Shown here piece after piece: positions 6,815 through 8,607 of a DNA stretch of 8,607 nt (position 1 is the first letter of the stretch; each line of letters begins with the position of its first letter). Location of the stretch: contig CAJUGR010000015.1 in the NCBI GenBank assembly GCA_910586285.1, positions 1-8,607 on the forward strand, given 5' to 3'. Source of the stretch: an uncultured Erysipelotrichaceae bacterium. Lineage in GTDB: Bacteria; Bacillota_I; Bacilli_A; Erysipelotrichales; Erysipelotrichaceae. The translations under genes were made by a program, and so were the position numbers. The notes below the pieces were generated by a model, which was not told the DNA's origin, made no database searches, and worked only from the letters and a program-made list of their open reading frames with translations.

Positions 6815-7013
6815 GTGAGTTCACCTTCTTACGATGACCGGCAATATGATTGCATAACGGATGTACCGTTTTTAAAAAGATTCCCAACAATAATGTTAAT
6901 AACACCAGAAATATCGGTTCAAGCTGCATTTCAAACTGCAGTAAATACCCAAGATACAAATACCAGAAAATACCGAATAAGAGAATACTATGGATCATCT
7001 TTTTGGTATTCAT
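6804..7013 (-). CDS. small two-span membrane protein (69 aa)
   Basis: Two hydrophobic segments, about residues 7-26 and 31-47, are joined by a short acidic turn (FEMQLEP) and followed by a basic tail (GHRKKVNSHEL). Its ATG lies one base after the permease stop, and its own end overlaps the repressor start by 11 bases, so it is firmly embedded in the operon. The ribosome site is weak (a GGAAGTGG stretch upstream), which suggests reliance on coupling from the permease. Small membrane proteins of this kind are common in GntR/ABC operons and may be accessory subunits of the transporter; that role is inferred. No named family is recognised. Confidence 0.8.
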   Translation of the reverse strand: MNTKKMIHSILLFGIFWYLYLGYLLQFEMQLEPIFLVLLTLLLGIFLKTVHPLCNHIAGHRKKVNSHEL

Positions 7014-7014
7014 A

Positions 7015-7785
7015 CTATTCCACTTCCATTTTATGTTCTAGCAAATAAACACTGCCGTAGAACCAAACAAGTACCAAAAGCAGATAAATCAATGTGAGTA
7101 CCAAATTCATTGATACATCTGATAAATTTAACATGGAGATCATCACATGACCGCTAAACCAATTCAAGAATAACGATTCCAAAGTTTCGATAACAATGAT
7201 CAGAATAATCGCAATCGCAATTCGGCCGCGTTGTACAAAAATGCTATGAACAAAATTCACCACAAAATAAAGAATGGTAATCGCCTCCATGAGTAACATC
7301 AAACCTTCTAACATGATGGAGAATAACTCTCCTTTATTGTGTATTTCCGCCCAGAATCTCCCCACAATCTGAAAGAATTCGGGTATGGCCTCCAAATGTC
7401 CGGCAGCCACTATTGTAATTCCTGCCGAGAGAATTTCCACCAATAAGGTAATAAAAATCCAAAACACTGCGGAAAGAATTTTCACCAACATCAACTGCTT
7501 CATCGAAACCGGCAACGTATGCGTTAAATAGGCATTCCTTTTATACATCGACTGATGAAACCCGCGCACGACAAATACTACCGTTAAAATATTAACCGCA
7601 AGCAACATCGACGAATACAAAAAGGCACTTATGCCAAGAAAGAAATGCGCGAAAAGCGAAAGATTACTTTGCGGCAACAAGGAGCCAAAACCGATAAACG
7701 CTGCACTGACCAATAAAATAGCGTAAAACAATGAAAAACTTCGATAAGCACCGTTCAGTTCAAATTTAAACAGTTTCCAAAACAT
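7015..7785 (-). CDS. ABC-2-type transporter permease
   Basis: A 256-residue membrane protein with six predicted spans at about 18-36, 44-73, 100-128, 155-182, 187-206 and 227-250. A short amphipathic start (MFWKLFKFEL) precedes the first span. After span two comes RNAYLTHTLPVSMKQLMLVK (83-102), which matches the 'GYLTxTLPVSxxQLLxSK' coupling segment typical of Firmicute ABC-2 permeases paired with YtrB-like ATPases. The ATG at 7785 has AAAGGAAG seven bases upstream. It is the first gene after the promoter, an order in which the permease precedes the regulator and ATPase. It should form the membrane channel of an exporter or lipid/antibiotic-responsive transporter with the product of 5760-6461. 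Substrate not predictable. Confidence 0.88.
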   Translation of the reverse strand: MFWKLFKFELNGAYRSFSLFYAILLVSAAFIGFGSLLPQSNLSLFAHFFLGISAFLYSSMLLAVNILTVVFVVRGFHQSMYKRNAYLTHTLPVSMKQLMLVKILSAVFWIFITLLVEILSAGITIVAAGHLEAIPEFFQIVGRFWAEIHNKGELFSIMLEGLMLLMEAITILYFVVNFVHSIFVQRGRIAIAIILIIVIETLESLFLNWFSGHVMISMLNLSDVSMNLVLTLIYLLLVLVWFYGSVYLLEHKMEVE

Positions 7786-7813
7786 AGGAATACTTCCTTT
7801 CTATCCGTATCAC

Positions 7814-7841
7814 TGTACTAATGATATAATACAATAGTACA
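7814..7841. promoter_or_regulatory. palindromic operator, probable site for the GntR/YtrA repressor
   Basis: TGTACTA at 7814-7820 and TAGTACA at 7835-7841 are perfect inverted repeats; TG at 7822-7823 and CA at 7832-7833 extend the symmetry inwards. The 28-bp site covers the -10 and start region of the permease promoter, where a bound dimer would block RNA polymerase. Assignment to the operon's own repressor is inference from position and from the way YtrA-type regulators are known to work. Confidence 0.7.
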
Positions 7842-7862
7842 CGACTGTTTCTCATTTGTCAA
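7834..7862 (-). promoter_or_regulatory. promoter of the permease/GntR/ATPase operon
   Basis: A perfect TTGACA -35 (7862-7857) is followed at 17 bases by TACTAT (7839-7834) as a four-of-six -10. An A-rich run on the same strand (7870-7864) just upstream resembles an UP element. An alternative -10, TATTAT at 7831-7826, is at a poorer spacing. The promoter is overlapped by the palindrome. Confidence 0.65.
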
Positions 7863-7985
7863 CCTTTTTTTAAAAGCAATAAACATAATATTAAACACGG
7901 GTTGAAATGGACACAATTCATTTAGTTGCCGTATTTTCATGCTCACGATAATAAAAGGATTCAAACGAGTTATGATTCTTTTCGT

Positions 7986-8009
7986 AAAAAAAGCCGGTAT
8001 TAACCGGCT
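7986..8009 (-). terminator. Rho-independent terminator of the amino acid ABC ATPase gene
   Basis: A perfect seven-base stem, AGCCGGT/ACCGGCT, with loop TAAT, is followed on the minus strand by seven T residues. The gene's last two sense codons (GCC GGT) form part of the stem and its TAA stop lies in the loop. Confidence 0.92.
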
Positions 8010-8607
8010 GTTCGATAACGATGCAAAAACTCTTTGGTTCGTTCCTGTTTCGGATGTTCGAAAATATCTTCAGGCGTTCCCTCTTCGGCAATCACGCCTT
8101 GATCCATAAAGATCACTCGTGATGATACCTCTTTGGCAAACGCCATTTCATGGGTAACCACAATCATGGTCAAACCCTCTTTTGCCAGCTGTTTCATCAC
8201 ATCCAGAATACCGCCGACCATTTCCGGATCCAAGGCACTTGTCGGTTCGTCAAACAACAATACTTCAGGATCCATACACAGTGCCCGGGCAATCGCCACG
8301 CGCTGTTTTTGTCCACCCGATAACTGAACACTGCCGGCCTTCGCAAAATCCTTCATACCGACCTTTTCCAAATAATACATCGCTTTTTCTTCTGCTTCCT
8401 GATGACTTCGTTTCAATACTTTCATCTGACCGATCATGCAATTTTCCAATACATTCTTATTATTAAACAAATTGAAATTCTGGAACACCATTCCCACATG
8501 AGTCCGATGAGCATTGATATCCGTACCCTGTTTCATGATGTCTTCACCATGATACAAAATCTCCCCGCCATCCGGCGTTTCCAACAGGTTGATACAACGA
8601 AGTAAAG
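8000..8607 (-). CDS. polar amino acid ABC transporter ATP-binding protein, 5' end outside window
   Basis: The frame stays open past the right edge: upstream of an internal TTG at 8584 the codons read LLRCINL, matching the 'STLLRCINLLE' stretch right after Walker A in GlnQ/ArtP-type ATPases. About 40 N-terminal residues, including Walker A, are therefore outside. Visible elements are the Q-loop region VFQNFNLF, signature LSGGQKQR, Walker B VLLFDEPTSALDP and the switch histidine in VVTHEM. The C-terminus EEGTPEDIFEHPKQERTKEFL is characteristic of this family. It would drive uptake of a polar amino acid, with a membrane permease and binding protein presumably encoded upstream, beyond 8607. Which amino acid cannot be judged from the ATPase. 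A strong terminator overlaps its 3' end, so it closes its operon. Confidence 0.95.
   Translation of the reverse strand, partial: LLRCINLLETPDGGEILYHGEDIMKQGTDINAHRTHVGMVFQNFNLFNNKNVLENCMIGQMKVLKRSHQEAEEKAMYYLEKVGMKDFAKAGSVQLSGGQKQRVAIARALCMDPEVLLFDEPTSALDPEMVGGILDVMKQLAKEGLTMIVVTHEMAFAKEVSSRVIFMDQGVIAEEGTPEDIFEHPKQERTKEFLHRYRTAG

Noticed and set aside
7950..7983. Imperfect inverted repeat AAAAGGATTC / GATTCTTTT
   Set aside because: The arms do not align without a bulge, the sequence is A/T-rich, and a far stronger terminator lies next to it.
8582..8584. TTG at 8584 as the start of the amino acid ABC ATPase
   Set aside because: The family-conserved LLRCIN stretch continues in frame up to the window edge, so the codon is an internal leucine.
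1..8607. CRISPR arrays, tRNA/rRNA genes, insertion sequences, phage or toxin-antitoxin genes
   Set aside because: No regular spacer-repeat pattern, RNA gene hallmark, transposase or integrase motif was seen on either strand.

Overview
The window looks like the chromosome of a low-to-mid GC Firmicute. The supporting signs are strong GAGG-type ribosome binding sites, ATGA-coupled operons, a GntR/YtrA-type ABC operon and a PknB-like kinase/PP2C pair. A class such as Erysipelotrichia or Clostridia is a guess from protein style and was not tested. Almost everything lies on the minus strand. The one plus-strand gene sits between the two minus-strand operons.

Region 1 (1-4993, minus) is a tightly packed five-gene operon. 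In order of transcription it encodes a cytoplasmic FHA protein with a probable DUF6382-like N-terminus, a PP2C phosphatase, a membrane-anchored Ser/Thr kinase with a large extracytoplasmic TPR-like domain, a 73-residue single-span membrane protein, and an Ig-like-repeat lipoprotein that runs off the left edge. The junctions overlap by 1, 4 or 43 bases, so the products are probably made together. Taken as one machine, the kinase would sense or scaffold something outside the membrane, the phosphatase would reverse it, the FHA protein would read the phospho-threonine mark, and the lipoprotein and small membrane protein would form the surface part. FHA/PP2C/kinase sets of this kind are known near Tad/Flp pilus and type VII-like loci in Firmicutes, but no such machinery is visible here, so the output is unknown.

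Region 2 (4994-5762) holds the divergent intergenic region, one plus-strand gene for a six-span membrane protein of unknown function with a clear extended -10 promoter, and a hairpin terminator serving the convergent ABC operon.

Region 3 (5760-7862, minus) is a four-gene GntR/ABC-2-type operon: permease, a 69-residue two-span protein, a YtrA-family repressor and the ATPase. Its promoter has a perfect TTGACA -35 box and carries a 28-bp palindrome over the -10 region that is the likely autoregulatory operator.

Region 4 (7986-8607, minus) is the 3' part of a GlnQ-like polar amino acid ABC ATPase. It ends in a strong terminator whose hairpin contains the stop codon. No RNA genes, CRISPR arrays, insertion sequences or phage genes were recognised. 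No gene-free stretch exceeds 300 bases.
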